Shown: piece after piece, positions 35,368 through 46,654 of the stretch
Layout: each line of letters begins with the position of its first letter
Position numbering within the stretch: the stretch's first letter is position 1
Notes under the pieces: model-generated
Databases searched by the model: none
What the model was told of the DNA's origin: nothing
What the model saw: the letters and a program-made list of their open reading frames with translations, nothing else
Assembly (NCBI GenBank): GCA_033032865.1
Contig: JAWHQI010000228.1
Coordinates: forward strand, 930,001-994,000
DNA from: Dactylorhiza incarnata
Taxonomy: Eukaryota; Streptophyta; Magnoliopsida; Asparagales; Orchidaceae
Length of the DNA: 64,000 nt
Direction of reading: 5' to 3'
Translations under genes and position numbers: made by a program

Positions 35368-36839
35368 ATGGCGTCTCTTGATCATGATCTCGCTTCTACT
35401 AGTGGGGACAATTTTAATATAAATGAAAAAGTATTATCACCACCTTTATTTATGGGCAAAAATTTTAAAGGGTGGAAAATATTAATGAAAATTTTTCTTA
35501 AGGCCTTAGATGAAAAGTTTGGAATATTACTATTAAAAAGCCATCAAGCGTACTAACTAGAAACGAAATTATTTTAAATGCAAAATCTATGAATAGTATA
35601 TTTTGTGCGTTAGACCAAAATATTTTCAAACTTATTTATACTTTACCTACCGCATATGAAATTTGGAGTTTTCTTGAAAGAACTTATGATTCTCCTTCTA
35701 CAGGTACGGAACATTCATAAGAACCGGAGAATATGCAAGCCAATGCAAATATTCAAGAAAGCTACACAAAGGATGGATCCATAGAATGCTCATCAAGCGG
35801 AAAGGAAGATGGAAACTCTTGTTTGGAAGAGGAAGATGAAGAAGACAAAGGAACACTATGTTCAAATCTTGCCTCATCCACGAGCGCTGTAAGGAAATCA
35901 AAATCTCCTATTTTTTGTACATATATTTCTACACTACAATTGCTACAAAATACTAAACGTAAGATTAAGAAACTAAAAATGGCTAATGCAAAACTACGTT
36001 TAGAAAATAAAACTTTGAAAGCAAATGTGAATGTAGAATCCAAAAATGAAATGTTTGTATCTCCTGCATGCTCTTCATTTGAAAACACTATATCTTATTT
36101 TGATTGTAATAATATTAAAGAAAAATTCAAGGAACTTGAAAAAGAGCTTACTTTCATAAAAGAACAAACTGAAAAATTATGTTTAGAAAACTCTACTCTA
36201 AAAAATGATTGTGCTAAGTGTAAAGAATATAAAATTGAAATTAAAGAGATGGATGAAACATTTGATGAATATAGAAATAACTATCAAGATCATATTGATT
36301 CAATTGTTTCCACTCTTAAAAATAGCACAATCGCTTATAATAAAGCTAGACATAATTTAAAGATTAAGAATGATGAAATAAAATCAAAAATCAACTTGCT
36401 TAAGAAAATGGTAAATACAAATTCACAATATCAAACTATATCTAAAAACAAGTTGAATATTAATATGAACATCTTAACTAAGTTTAATAATGGGAGTAAG
36501 AAACATAAAGGATTTGTAAATCAAAATCAAAATCACCATTATGTACAAAATCATGTTTCTCCCAACCTAAAATTAAATGCAAACAAATTTCCTCCAAATT
36601 ATAAATTCAAAAATCATTTTGATCCAAATATTCAAGTAAATGATTATGGAAATTTGAAAAATAAAAATAACATTTTTCCAAGGTTTGAATGGAGACCCAA
36701 AGCTAAAGAAGAAACACAAACTCCACTCAAAAGGGCCCATTCATCACTATCTCCCCAAAAGCAAACACGATGTATTTGGGTACCCAAAAGAACCATCACA
36801 CCCGATCCTCTTTGGATACCTAAATCTATCATTCATTAG
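35368..36839 (+). pseudogene. gag: Gag-like protein of non-autonomous copia B
   Basis: ATG at 35368 (MASLDHDLAST). The first frame covers the N-terminal block and ends at 35556 after a frameshift near 35510; the next frame carries the partial UBN2-type segment (NAKSMNSIFCALDQ, AYEIWSFLERTYDSP), an in-frame stop at about 35718, and then a 368-codon open stretch from 35733. The latter has an acidic Ser/Glu-rich part, a coiled coil (residues about 70-260), an Asn/Lys-rich basic tail and the C-terminal RCIWVPK box. No zinc knuckle. This is the best-preserved copy of the A/B/B1 protein. Confidence 0.82.
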
Positions 36840-38184
36840 TATCAAATCATTTGCATGAAGTAGAAATCAACTAAAAATGAAATATCATTATTCTACTTCA
36901 TGATATGCCTAACCTTTTTCTTTTTGTTTGTTTATTTTCTTTTTGTTGAACCATCATGATATGATCACTTTATATAACTTGTAATATGACTTTCACATAT
37001 TAAACCAAAATTCATAAATAAATCAAATTGAGTAAAGTTGAATAATAAGTCATGTCATTTTTGAAGTGATCTACTTATCCTTATTATTTTTATCCTTCTA
37101 AATCCATTTCCTAAAAAGTCTTATAAAATTTGAAAAACTAAATTTGTCATACGATATTATTAAGACTAAATGAAATAAGTGTCAAAATGGATTTAAAAGG
37201 TGTATTTTAGGGGTATTAGACTAAATTTATAAAATGTGCAAGTTTTGCCTAGGTTTTTAATATATTTGCGTCATTTTTGATTACCCTTAGTATGTTAAAT
37301 CATAATCATGTCTAACCGAAATTGAGAAATTGCATGAATATTATTTCACTTATTTATGATCATTTCACTCATGCAAATGTTGTGCAAAACTCAAGAACTA
37401 AGCTTTAATGATTGTGAAACCCATGTACTAAAATTTTAACTTCCGCAACTTTTTGCGATTTCTTCTCGTCTCTTCACTTCATTAGACAGACATTACATTG
37501 CACAAACATAATTAAGAAAAATTGGAAGCAAGATCGAAGAAATCTAGGCTATATGATCAAAATAAGCACTCTCTGTGAGCTAACGCATGCGCTAGTACCT
37601 AACGCCGGCGCTAGTACCTAACGTCGGCGCTAGCTCAAGTCTCAGATTTTCTGTCATTTTAAAATTCTGAAAAATCACTAAAAATATATTATTTTATATG
37701 TACTACTCAGTTTTTCATCTATGCCTATAATTGATTTTTTTTAAAAAAAATTAAAATACAAAATTTCAAAAACTAAATTACAAAAAAAAATTATTATTTT
37801 TTACTTCCTTTCTTTGGTTATTTGTTTGATATATATATGCAAAACTCCAATACAAAAATACAAAACATTAAAACTATCAAAAAAAAAATACTATATGGAC
37901 TTCATTGAAAATCAAGCATGATTTAACTCATCATTTAGAACTTCTAAAATGTTGCAATTTACTTTTTCAAACTACTTTGAACATTGTTTTCATCATGCTT
38001 TAATATATCTACTCATTTGTGCATAAAATTATATGGTAAAAGTTGTGTAGAACTAAGCTTATCATGACTCTAAGTATGAGTAAATGTTTTATGTTTGATA
38101 ATGATATTTATTCACTCACTTATTTTGGCATTGTCTACTTATGTGTTTAATCTAAGAATGCTTGTGTATGTTTTGTATTAGTAC
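36840..38184 (+). other. Truncated non-coding 3' region of B
   Basis: AT-rich, no frame. Palindrome cluster CTAACGCCGGCGCTAG and two relatives at 37579-37636, in the same AT-rich context as in A (30121) and C (13670). The last 145 bases match A 30720-30865 and end abruptly at GTATTAGTAC, where element H begins. The hairpin units, polypurine tract and final LTR are therefore missing. Confidence 0.8.
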
Positions 38185-38869
38185 TGTGCAACCCGTATTC
38201 GCGGAGTGGGTCCCTCAAGCCAACTGGCGAGATCTAGGTCAGCCAGATCAATTGCCCAGGCTGAGACAGGTGGGAAGACCCCCGGGTGAGTAGGGGCGAG
38301 TCGCAGGCGAGAGGGAGAAAATCGGCGAGTGGCGCCCTCGCGGACCACTCGCCCAGGAGTGCGTGCATTCGCCCAGTCTAGCGGGAGCTCGGCGAGTGGT
38401 GCCCTCATGGACCACTCGCCCCCAGGGCTTGAATGAGGAAATGACCACGATGCCCCTTATGGGCTGCAAATAGCCCTTCAAAACAGCGGAGTTAGGCTAT
38501 AAGCAGACCAATTTGGGGTGCGGTTAGCAAAATTAAAAGGCGGATTCATGTTATTTGCAGACCAGCCTAGAAAAATCTATAAATAGACCCTTAAGGGCAC
38601 CTTGGAGGAGATCTGATTCTCGGAGAGTCCTCTCCTCTAGGCTAGTCTTGGTCGGCTGCTAGTGCCCTCCAAGGTGCCCGACTGAGCTTTGGTTTGGGAG
38701 GGGAAGCTCTCTAAGATCTTCCGGGTGTGTGGCAGGACCTCCTCGCTACAGCCTTGGGTCTATTCCAATTTCCTCATCCACCAGTCATAGAGCTTAGGGA
38801 GGGAGAAGTAAGCGTCGGCTACACCCCCCAGTGGGTCCGAACTCAGGAGACCGGTTGCCGGTTTAAACA
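38185..38869 (+). repeat. Probable 5' LTR of an unrelated element H
   Basis: GC-rich block of 685 bp, TGTGCAACCC to TTTAAACA, starting exactly where B homology ends. U3 has repeats of GGCGAGTGG-CGCCCTCG...GACCACTCGCC (38310-38425). TATA box at 38576-38587. The bases after it (TTTTTGGTGCGGTGAG) resemble a gypsy-type primer region but do not match a tRNA I can name. No partner LTR in the window. Confidence 0.55.
38576..38587 (+). promoter_or_regulatory. TATA box of H LTR
   Basis: TCTATAAATAGA, about 290 bases before the proposed LTR end. Confidence 0.6.
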
Positions 38870-38927
38870 TTTTTGGTGCGGTGAGCGTGTACCGTGGCCG
38901 GAGAAGGAAAATCTCAAGCTAGGTTGG

Positions 38928-39204
38928 ATGACAGGAGATGGGGTAAATGGTTCTGACTCAGGTCACTCACAGCCACCGGCGACAGGGGAGTGGCTAGAGA
39001 TGTTCGAAAAGTTCAAGCGAGAAGTCCTACAGACGGTTCTCGCAGGGAGAAGCGAGTGCGAGACGCCGGCAGTCCCCGTGGTTTCGCCCCAGCAGATCAG
39101 AGAGAATGCTCCGGGGCAGTGGCCTGGGAAGGAAGTGCCAGCAGAAGGAAGCGCGCGAGATCTCCCCGGGCGGCAGCTGTTCAGCAGCACGGCGAGTGCG
39201 GAGG
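38928..39204 (+). pseudogene. Start of a gag-like ORF of H, truncated
   Basis: ATG at 38928 opens a frame MTGDGVNGSDSGHSQPPATG, followed by an acidic/basic helix (WLEMFEKFKREVLQTVLAGR). It fits the N-terminus of a gypsy gag by position after an LTR and leader, but no named domain is visible. From about 39205 the frame reads into the repeat of the E LTR, so the rest of H is deleted. Confidence 0.35.
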
Positions 39205-40447
39205 TCTGCCCCCGAGCCTGCATGCTCGACACTCAGGCCCTCAAGCCCTAACTTTCGGACCCGCAAGTCCCAACAGCCTAGACCCGCAAGCCCCTACTGC
39301 CCCCGAGCCCACAAGCTCGACACTCAGGCCCTCAAGCCCTACCTTTCGGACCCGCAAGTCCCAGCAGCCTAGACCCGCAAGTCCCTAATGCCCCCGAGCC
39401 TGCAAGCTCGACAAATCACACCCGCGAGTGCACTGCCCTAGCCCTCAAGGCTCACAGCTCTCCAGCCCTCAAGCTAGACAATATGGCCCGCAAGCCTTAC
39501 AAGAGATTACAGATATAAACTATTTCTTCTGCCTGATGTTGATCGGCAACCTTAGCCTGATGATGATCGGCTTCTTGAGAATGAAGAGAATGCCTCTGAA
39601 TCAGATCTTGAATGCACGGTTCTTCTTCAATTCTTTCTTAGCCAGATGTGGATTGGCTTCTTAGCAGTCGGTGAGGATGACTGCTTCTTGAGAACTTCTT
39701 GTTCTTCTCCGCAAGAATGTACTGTTCTATTGAACGGCGGGATACTTTTTGCTAGTTCTTTCTTGCACGCGAAGTTATCTTTTCTAGGGCAACCCTGTTG
39801 CCTTTTATAGAGAGGACAAGCCGTATAACGGACATATTAGCTTTCCTTTCCTGTCAGACGCCCATCCATCATAGCAGGCCCCTGATTGGACAATCAGGCG
39901 GCGTCATTAATTTTTGACAGCGCATCCGCGAGATTTGAATTTGTCTCGACGATATATTCCATCGTTACGACGACATGGAATGTATCTCGACGACATTCCT
40001 TTGTCGGCTCCATATGCTTTGTAACTTCTTATCAGGTCTCCTTGCTTCTGCTTCTCATGCTTGTATTTCAACGATACGGGACATGCTGGCATTCCTGCAT
40101 ATACGACGATATGCTTCCTTTGTCTGTGTCATTGGGACCTTCCTTTGTTCATTCTGTCATTGTAATTGTAGTATTGTCTTGTCGACATGGCCGCTATTTT
40201 GATGTCGACGATACTCCATTCTTCTCGACGACACGCCTTTCTTTGATAGTATCTCTGCGTTTGCTTTGCCCATTATAGCGATAAGCATACTTTGTCGGCC
40301 ATCCCTTCTGTCCTTCTCGACGATATATACTTGTATACTTGTATTCTCCTGAGATTATAAACTAGATGTGTGATCAAATACAAAGTGAAGTATTCTTGAC
40401 ATGATGACTTCTTCAAATCAGGAATCATGTGGGCACGATTCCCAACA
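39205..40447 (-). repeat. 3' LTR of E, truncated
   Basis: Starts TGTTGGGAATCG at 40447. Lacks about 300 bp at its 3' end compared with the 5' LTR. U3 holds repeated TCTCGACGACAT words (39945-40325); TATA CTATAAAAGG at 39801-39810. A 92-bp repeat (TGCCCCCGAGCC...CCTCAAGCCC) occurs about 2.5 times at 39206-39430. Confidence 0.9.
39801..39810 (-). promoter_or_regulatory. TATA box of E 3' LTR
   Basis: CTATAAAAGG on the minus strand; the 5' LTR copy is at 54408-54417. Confidence 0.6.
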
Positions 40448-40796
40448 ATCTCCCCCTATTTAAAGAAGTCAGAATCTCATTTCAAGACTACTTCACATGA
40501 CAATAAATATCATAATCTTAACAGAAGGTGTGTCAAGATATAACTTATCTTTGAGCTAGCTCCCCCTTGATTTGCTCCCCATGTCTTTAGGGTGTCTTTG
40601 AGAACATCAATTTTGTAGCTCCCCCTTGATTTGATGTCTCTTCTTTGAGCACTCTTTCTCCCCCTTTTTGACTTCTTTCCTTCTGCTTCTCTAAGTAGGG
40701 AATGGCTCCCCTTTGCTTAGCCGTGATTCATTGAAGTCCTGTGAGAATTTCAAACAACTCATCTAGAAAGGCATTAGTAAATAATAGAGTTGAGTT
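40448..40796 (-). other. Polypurine tract and short 3' spacer of E
   Basis: LTR-proximal tract 40448-40460 (minus AATAGGGGGAGAT), plus look-alikes at about 40560-40567, 40618-40626 and 40656-40668. No coding frame. Much shorter than the 3' regions of A, B1 and C, and without the hairpin unit. Confidence 0.75.
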
Positions 40797-42373
40797 TCAC
40801 TCTAAGTTTAACATCCCCAATTGGAATTTGAAGAAGTTAAACTTAGCTTCATCTAGGGGCTTGGTAAATATATCAGCCACTTGTTTTTCTGTTGGGACAA
40901 ATTTAAGTGTGATATCTTCATTCTCCACTTGCTCCCTGATGATGTGATACCTGATCTCAATATGCTTAGTCCTTCTGTGAGATACAGGGTTCTTAGCAAT
41001 TGAGATAGCACTTGAAGAGTCACAAAACATGGGTGTTTTGGTCATCTTTAGGTTGTAGTCTTCAAGTTGATATTGAATCCACAACAGTTGGGCACAGCAG
41101 CTGCCAGCAGAGATGTACTCTGATTCTACAGTTGAGATTTCTACACTCGTCTGCTTCTTACTGCTCCAGGAAATCAGTCTTCCTCCAAGGAATTGACATG
41201 TTCCGGAGGTGCTCTTTCTATCTTCCTTGCATCCTGCATAATCTGCATCTGAATAACCCGTCCGTTCACATTCATTGTTCCTAGGGTACCATCGGCCAAG
41301 ATTAGATGTACCCTTTAGGTATCTTAGAATTCTCTTCACAGAGACATAGTGAGATGCCTTGGGATTCACCTGATATCGAGCACAGACACATGTTGCAAAC
41401 ATTATGTCAGGCCTACTGGCAGCAAGGATCCAATCATGCATCTGTACTTGGTTTCATCAAAGGGTATGCCCTTTTCATCCTTGTCCAGAGACACATTGGT
41501 TCCCATTGGAGTTTTCATGGAAGAAGCACTCTCCAAACCCAATTTCTTGACAAGCTCCCTAGTGAATTTGGTCTGAGAGATGAAAATGCCATCTTCAGAT
41601 TATTTCACTTGGAGACCTAGGAAGTATTTAAGCTCACCCATACTGCTCATTTCAAACATTCCCTACATCAAGTTGGCAAACTTTTTGCAGAGATTGTTGT
41701 ATGTAGAGCCAAAGATAATGTCGACAACATAGATCTGCACTAGCAAGATCTTGCCCTTTACTTCCCTTAGGAACAATGTCTTATCAATCTTTCCCCTTGA
41801 GAACTTGTTCTCAATTAGAAAGCTTGACAGAGTCTCATACCAGGCCCTAGGTGCCTACTTTAAGCCATAAAGGGCTTTTCTAAGAAAGTAAACATAGTCA
41901 GGATGAGTAGAGTCGACAAAACCTGAAGGCTGCTCTACATATACTTCCTCTTTGAGGTCACCATTTAGGAAGGCTGACTTCACATCCATTTGGTAGACCT
42001 TGAAGCCTTTGAATGCTGCATAGGCTAGGAACAATCTGATTGCTTCCAGTCTGGATACTGGAGCAATTGTCTGATCAAAATCGATTCCCTCCTCTTGTTT
42101 GTAGCCTTTTGCTACTAATCTTGCTTTATTCTTGGTGATTACTCCATTTTCATCCATTTTGTTCCTGTAGACCCATTTGGTTCCTATGATGTTGTGTCCT
42201 TGGGGTCTTGGAACCAATTTCCACACCTTACATCTTTTAAATTGATTCAGTTCCTCCTGCATTGCAGTAATCCAGAATGGATCCTGATTTGCTTCCTCAA
42301 ATATCTTGGGTTCAATTTGAGAAAGAAAACTCAAGTACAATGCTTGATTTGCAGCTCTACTTCTTGTCAGCAC
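40797..42373 (-). pseudogene. pol: Reverse transcriptase and RNase H of E
   Basis: RT N-terminal part 41855-42373 ([47 protein letters not shown]) ends at an in-frame TAA where the family has Gln (KALYGLKQAP). The middle (41442-41854) continues with further stops; the catalytic box at 41720-41731 reads YVVD instead of YVDD. RNase H (40797-41441) has SDADYAGCKEDRKSTSGTCQFLG, STVESEYISAGSCCAQLLW and ADIFTKPLDEA. Inactive. Confidence 0.92.
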
Positions 42374-42520
42374 ACCTTGGTTGACATTTCCTATTATCTA
42401 CTCTTGAGGATGATCTCTTACTTGTCTCAGTGCAGTTGGTAATATTCTGGGTATATCAGTATGAGCTACTTCTTCATACTGCAATTCTTCAGCTATTTTT
42501 GTATCTTCTGCAGGTTCCAC

Positions 42521-43954
42521 TTATATTTCCACCATTACTGAATGATTCTTGTAGTTGAGTGGGGTGTCAGCATTGTCTGCAATGGAAAGCTTCTCCAATC
42601 TTTCCCTTGTACCTGCATTCACTAAAGAACTAGACCAGCCCTTATGTATAAGACTAGTCTCATCAAATACAATATGAACAGATTCTTCCACTGTTTGGGT
42701 ATTGAGGTTGTATACTCTGTATGCCCTGCTGTAGGAGCTGTATCCAACGAAAATACCCTCACTAATTTTCTCAGCAAACATAGTAAGTTTGGATTTCCCA
42801 TTATTAAGGACATAGCATTTGCTACCAAAGATCCTAAAATAGGATAGAGTTGGTTTTCTGCCCTTCATTAGCTCATAGGGAGTTTTCATATGGTCTTTGA
42901 TGATTGAGGCCCTGTTTATCACATGCCAAGCAGTGTTGACAGCCTCAGCCCAGATGTACTCTGGTAATGAGGAGTCACTCATCATTGACCTGCTGGCCTC
43001 TATCAAGGTTCTGTTCTTCCTTTCAGCAACTCCATCCTGTTGAGGAGTTCTGGGGGAGGAGAATTCTTGGGAGATGCCTAGGTCTTGGCAGAATTCTGTC
43101 ATGGCCCATGACTGAAATTCTGTACCATGGTCACTTCTGAATTTGACCACCGAGCAATTCATCTCATTCTGGATTTGCCTAACAAAATTCTTCAAGTTGT
43201 CTAGTGTATCTGATTTCTTTTTGAGTAAGAAGACCCAAGTGAACCTTGAGTAGTCATCAACAACTACAAGGGTGTATGCCTTCCCTCCTAAGCTATGAAC
43301 TGACATGGGACCAAATAGATCCATGTGCAATAAAAATAAGCACCTTGACGACTCTTTGTTAGAAATGATTTTGAAGCTAGTCCTAGTCTGCTTTCTAAGT
43401 TGGCAGGCTTGATAAGGACCATCTCTGATGCACTTAATATCAGGTCCATCTCTGACTAAGTTTAGCGAGAAAAGCTTGCCTATTGTCTTGTAGTTGATGT
43501 GTGCAAGTCTCCTGTTCCATTGTACACATAGAGCCTCTTTACCATCGGCTACTAGGCATATGGGCATGGAAGAATTTATATTCAGGAAATTTAAGCAATA
43601 AATATTCCCACTCTGAGTGCAAGTTAAGACAGTCCCGGAATTTGAGGACTTCTTAATCAGACACTTATCCTTGTGGAAGGTAATGACAAAACCTAGATCA
43701 CAAAGCTGACTTATGCTTATGAGGTTGTGTCTCAACCCCTCCAAATAGGCTACCTTTGTGATGGTGACTAACCCATTAGAGATATTTCCGTAGCCCCTGG
43801 TAACTCCCTTTTCTGAACCTCCAAAGATGACGGTCGGTCCATTCTCCACAGGGATGAATTCTTTCAAATACTTTCTGACTCCAGTCATGTGCCTGGAGCA
43901 GCCACTGTCCAAATACCAAATTGGAGATTGGTTGGTATTTGGACTTACCTGCAA
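42521..43954 (-). pseudogene. pol: Protease and integrase of E
   Basis: 477-codon open stretch. The protease core WYLDSGCSRHMTG is intact at about 43875-43915. The integrase zinc-binding domain is damaged: WNRRLAH has Asn for the first His, and the CX2C pair reads YQAC with Tyr for the first Cys. The catalytic core keeps all three acids: HMDLFGP, SDHGTEF and GVAERKN. The frame is offset from the gag knuckle piece upstream, so a frameshift lies near 43950-44020. A long frame with intact catalytic residues makes this the best-preserved pol segment in the window. Confidence 0.93.
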
Positions 43955-45259
43955 AATAAATTACTTCCCTTAGGTACCCAATAAGGATTGGGTCCTTGGT
44001 TCCTGTTAGTATGATAGACGGAATCGCAAACACATGAGGACTCTGCACTTTCCTTGTATTAAGCCCTGTTGGGTTGAACCAACAGTCCAGTGAAAAGTGG
44101 CCTACTTTCCCACAACACCAGCACTCATATCTGTTGTATCTTCTCTTCTGCCTCATCATCTATGTAGTGTGGCAGTGCTGATGAGCAGAAGAGAATGTTT
44201 CTTGCCTTACAGATCAAGGGTGAACCTCATGTGTGTGAGCCTGGGGAGGAATTGGCTTCACAACCCTTTGGTTCACCTTCTTAGGAGCAGGCTTTGTGAG
44301 AACATCCTCTCCCATACTTTTAGCTGCTGTTGCTGAAGGTCTGTGGGCTGAAGAACTTGCTCTCAGCACCTTCTTGTTAGAAGGTCTGGCTTCAGGATCT
44401 TTGCCCATGACTGGCTCCTGATGAGAACCGATACCAGCTCTGAACTGTCCAGAGAAGGTGTCAATAATCGGCAGGATAGTTTTGGGCATTGAGAAGCTGG
44501 AAGCAAGCTTCTTCTCAGCCAGCAACAATTCTTTAAGGTCCCTAATGACCTTGTTCTTCTGCCCTAATTCAGCATTCTTAAGCCCTATGGTTTCCTTAAT
44601 TTTGTCCACTTCTTTGCTCATGGAAGTTAGCCTCTCGGCTGTGTCCTGGAGCTTGGATTGGACAGGTTTTAAGGAATCTAACTCCTTGGTTTGCACCTTG
44701 AGGAGTTTCTTACTGCCTTTGAAGGATTTCCATAAGGCTTTATATTGCCTTATCATTTCACATTCAACGTCATATTGGGATCTTGAGGCAGTGTTGTTGG
44801 CAGCAGACACCTCCTCATCATGATGCAAGGAATCTGCTATTGATTTAGAATCAGAGGCAGATAAAGAAGTTCTGTGTTTTACCTTTCCAGGAGAGTTGTC
44901 ATCCTGGTTACCTTCATTAATAGCCATCAGTCCAATGAGTGCCTCATCCTTAGTCCCGGAGGAACTTGAGTCAGAATCACTCAATGTTTTGATCTTCTTT
45001 GCCACAAACCCCTTTTCAGAGGTTCTCTTGCTCCTGGAGCTTCTTCTCTCTTCATGATTCCTTGATTCCTTTTTATTCGAGGGGCAGTCATCAGCCTTGT
45101 ATCCTGTTTTGCTGCAAGATTAGCAAACAGTATTATGTAAATCATGTCTACTAGAGTTAGACCTATACATGTCCTCCCTGGGAGCCCTCGATCTGTCCCG
45201 ATGGTCAGATCTTCTGGAGCTTGAGGAGGAGTTTCTGCTGTTATCCCTCCTTCTTCTAT
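43955..45259 (-). pseudogene. gag: Gag C-terminal part of E
   Basis: Minus-strand continuation of the gag that starts at 53447. Contains a first zinc knuckle near 45070-45125 in which the aromatic codon is TAA and the His is Tyr, an acidic Ser-rich segment (SDSDSSSSGTKDEALIGLM), a coiled coil (about 44520-44760), stops at 44214 and about 44160, and an intact second knuckle CWCCGKVGHFSLDC (about 44090). The frame from 45257 down matches the frame of the piece at 52976-52580 once D and one TCTAT copy are removed. Confidence 0.88.
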
Positions 45260-46558
45260 TGTTGGGGAATTGATTTATCTTAACACCTAGAATTGAGTAG
45301 AATATAAATTCTAAGAATGAAAAATTAGGCTAAGTAAATATGCGTTGAATAGTATTCGACGCAACGTCAAAATGTAGTCGACATTTCTCTCGGAATGAGT
45401 CGAAGTAACTATAAGAAGAATTCGACGTAATCAATGTCGACGTAACTCTGATTTCTAGTAGACGCACCTTAGTCGACGCACCTTCCATATTCTCCTCTCG
45501 ACGTCTAGCCAGTCTGTAATCGACGCTTCCGTCGAATAGTAATCGACGCACGTCGATTTCTATGACAAATTCAAACACGCCAGATCTCTTTCCTTCTTTC
45601 TGTAGATCTGATCCTTATGGAATTATATTATTCTTTTATAATCGTTCTGAATCATTCTTTCTTTCTAATTAATTCTTGGCTAAATTGATTAAGTTTATTA
45701 TGGATAGTATTTGAAATCAGAATAATTTCTTTCATTCTACAGAAATATTGAATATGGAATCTTTCCTCTCTTACTATTTCTCTGACTACTAATTGATTAT
45801 TCTCCTATAGTATTCCTTGAATGAACAGTGCTATAAATAAGAGGGAAGTCGGTAGAGACAAACAAGTGATCCACCATATACATTTGAAAAAGAGGAAGAG
45901 CTCCTAAGTGAAGAGTGAGAAAGCTGAGAAAAGAGATAGTGTGTTGCAGCAAAGAAAAAGCCTTCATCTTCTCCTCCCTCTGAAGCCATTCTGCTGCAAA
46001 TTCTGAAAGCTCTCACAAAAGAGAGAAAAGCTTACAATCTCCTTCTCACTATAGAAGATAGATTACATTCACTATTCTTGTGCTTCTAATCTTCTTGCTA
46101 GGAAGAAGATTCTTTCTTGTTTTAATTGTTTCTACTAATTCATCTCATACTTATTTCAACTTCAATTGTGTAAAAGAGTTTTTAGAATCTCTCTTCAAAA
46201 AATTCAGTTGTACTGGTTCTAAGAGTCTCCTTATCAAAAGACTCAAGCTGGTTCTAAGAGTCTCCTTATCAAAAGACTCAGTGCAAGATAGTGAATTCCT
46301 ACCAAGGGGGTAGAAGAGTGGACTACCCAAAGTTTGGGGAACCACTATATTTCTTTGTTTTGTGCTGTGATTTTCATTTTGCTATTTATTTCTTTATTTA
46401 CTTAATTCTTGTTGGTTTGTGTGGGAAGCTTAATTCTGTGATTATTACATATATATATATATATATATTTGTTAACTTTGCACAAAATTTATTTAAATCT
46501 CTATTCACCCCCCCCCCCCCCTCTAGAGAATTCAAGTGTGGTTAACTGTGCACTTTAA
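45260..46558 (+). repeat. 5' LTR of D
   Basis: 1299 bp, TGTTGGGGAATTG to CACTTTAA (the last CA is mutated to AA; the 3' LTR has CACTTTCA). U3 array of TCGACG words 45340-45560. TATA box 45831-45840. Two copies of a 35-bp unit with the hairpin GAGTCT/AGACTC at 46215-46284. A C run at about 46508-46521 lies near the end. Confidence 0.94.
45831..45840 (+). promoter_or_regulatory. TATA box of D 5' LTR
   Basis: CTATAAATAA; the 3' LTR copy is at 51808-51818. Confidence 0.65.
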
Positions 46559-46560
46559 AT

Positions 46561-46572
46561 TGGTATCAGAGC
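46561..46572 (+). other. Primer binding site of D
   Basis: TGGTATCAGAGC, two bases after the LTR end. Confidence 0.92.
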
Positions 46573-46654
46573 TCAGTTGATCTAAAAAGTTTAACTCCTT
46601 GATCAAAAAGATCCTACCTCTCTTATATATATATTTCTAAAAACTATTTTTCAC

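Noticed and set aside
39428..40278. Frames in the E LTR conserved at 54493-54894
   Set aside because: Conserved only because both are LTR copies; they run against the element promoter and include repeat arrays.
46561..46572. tRNA gene fragment
   Set aside because: The 12-mer TGGTATCAGAGC is the retrotransposon primer site beside each copia LTR; no tRNA cloverleaf follows.
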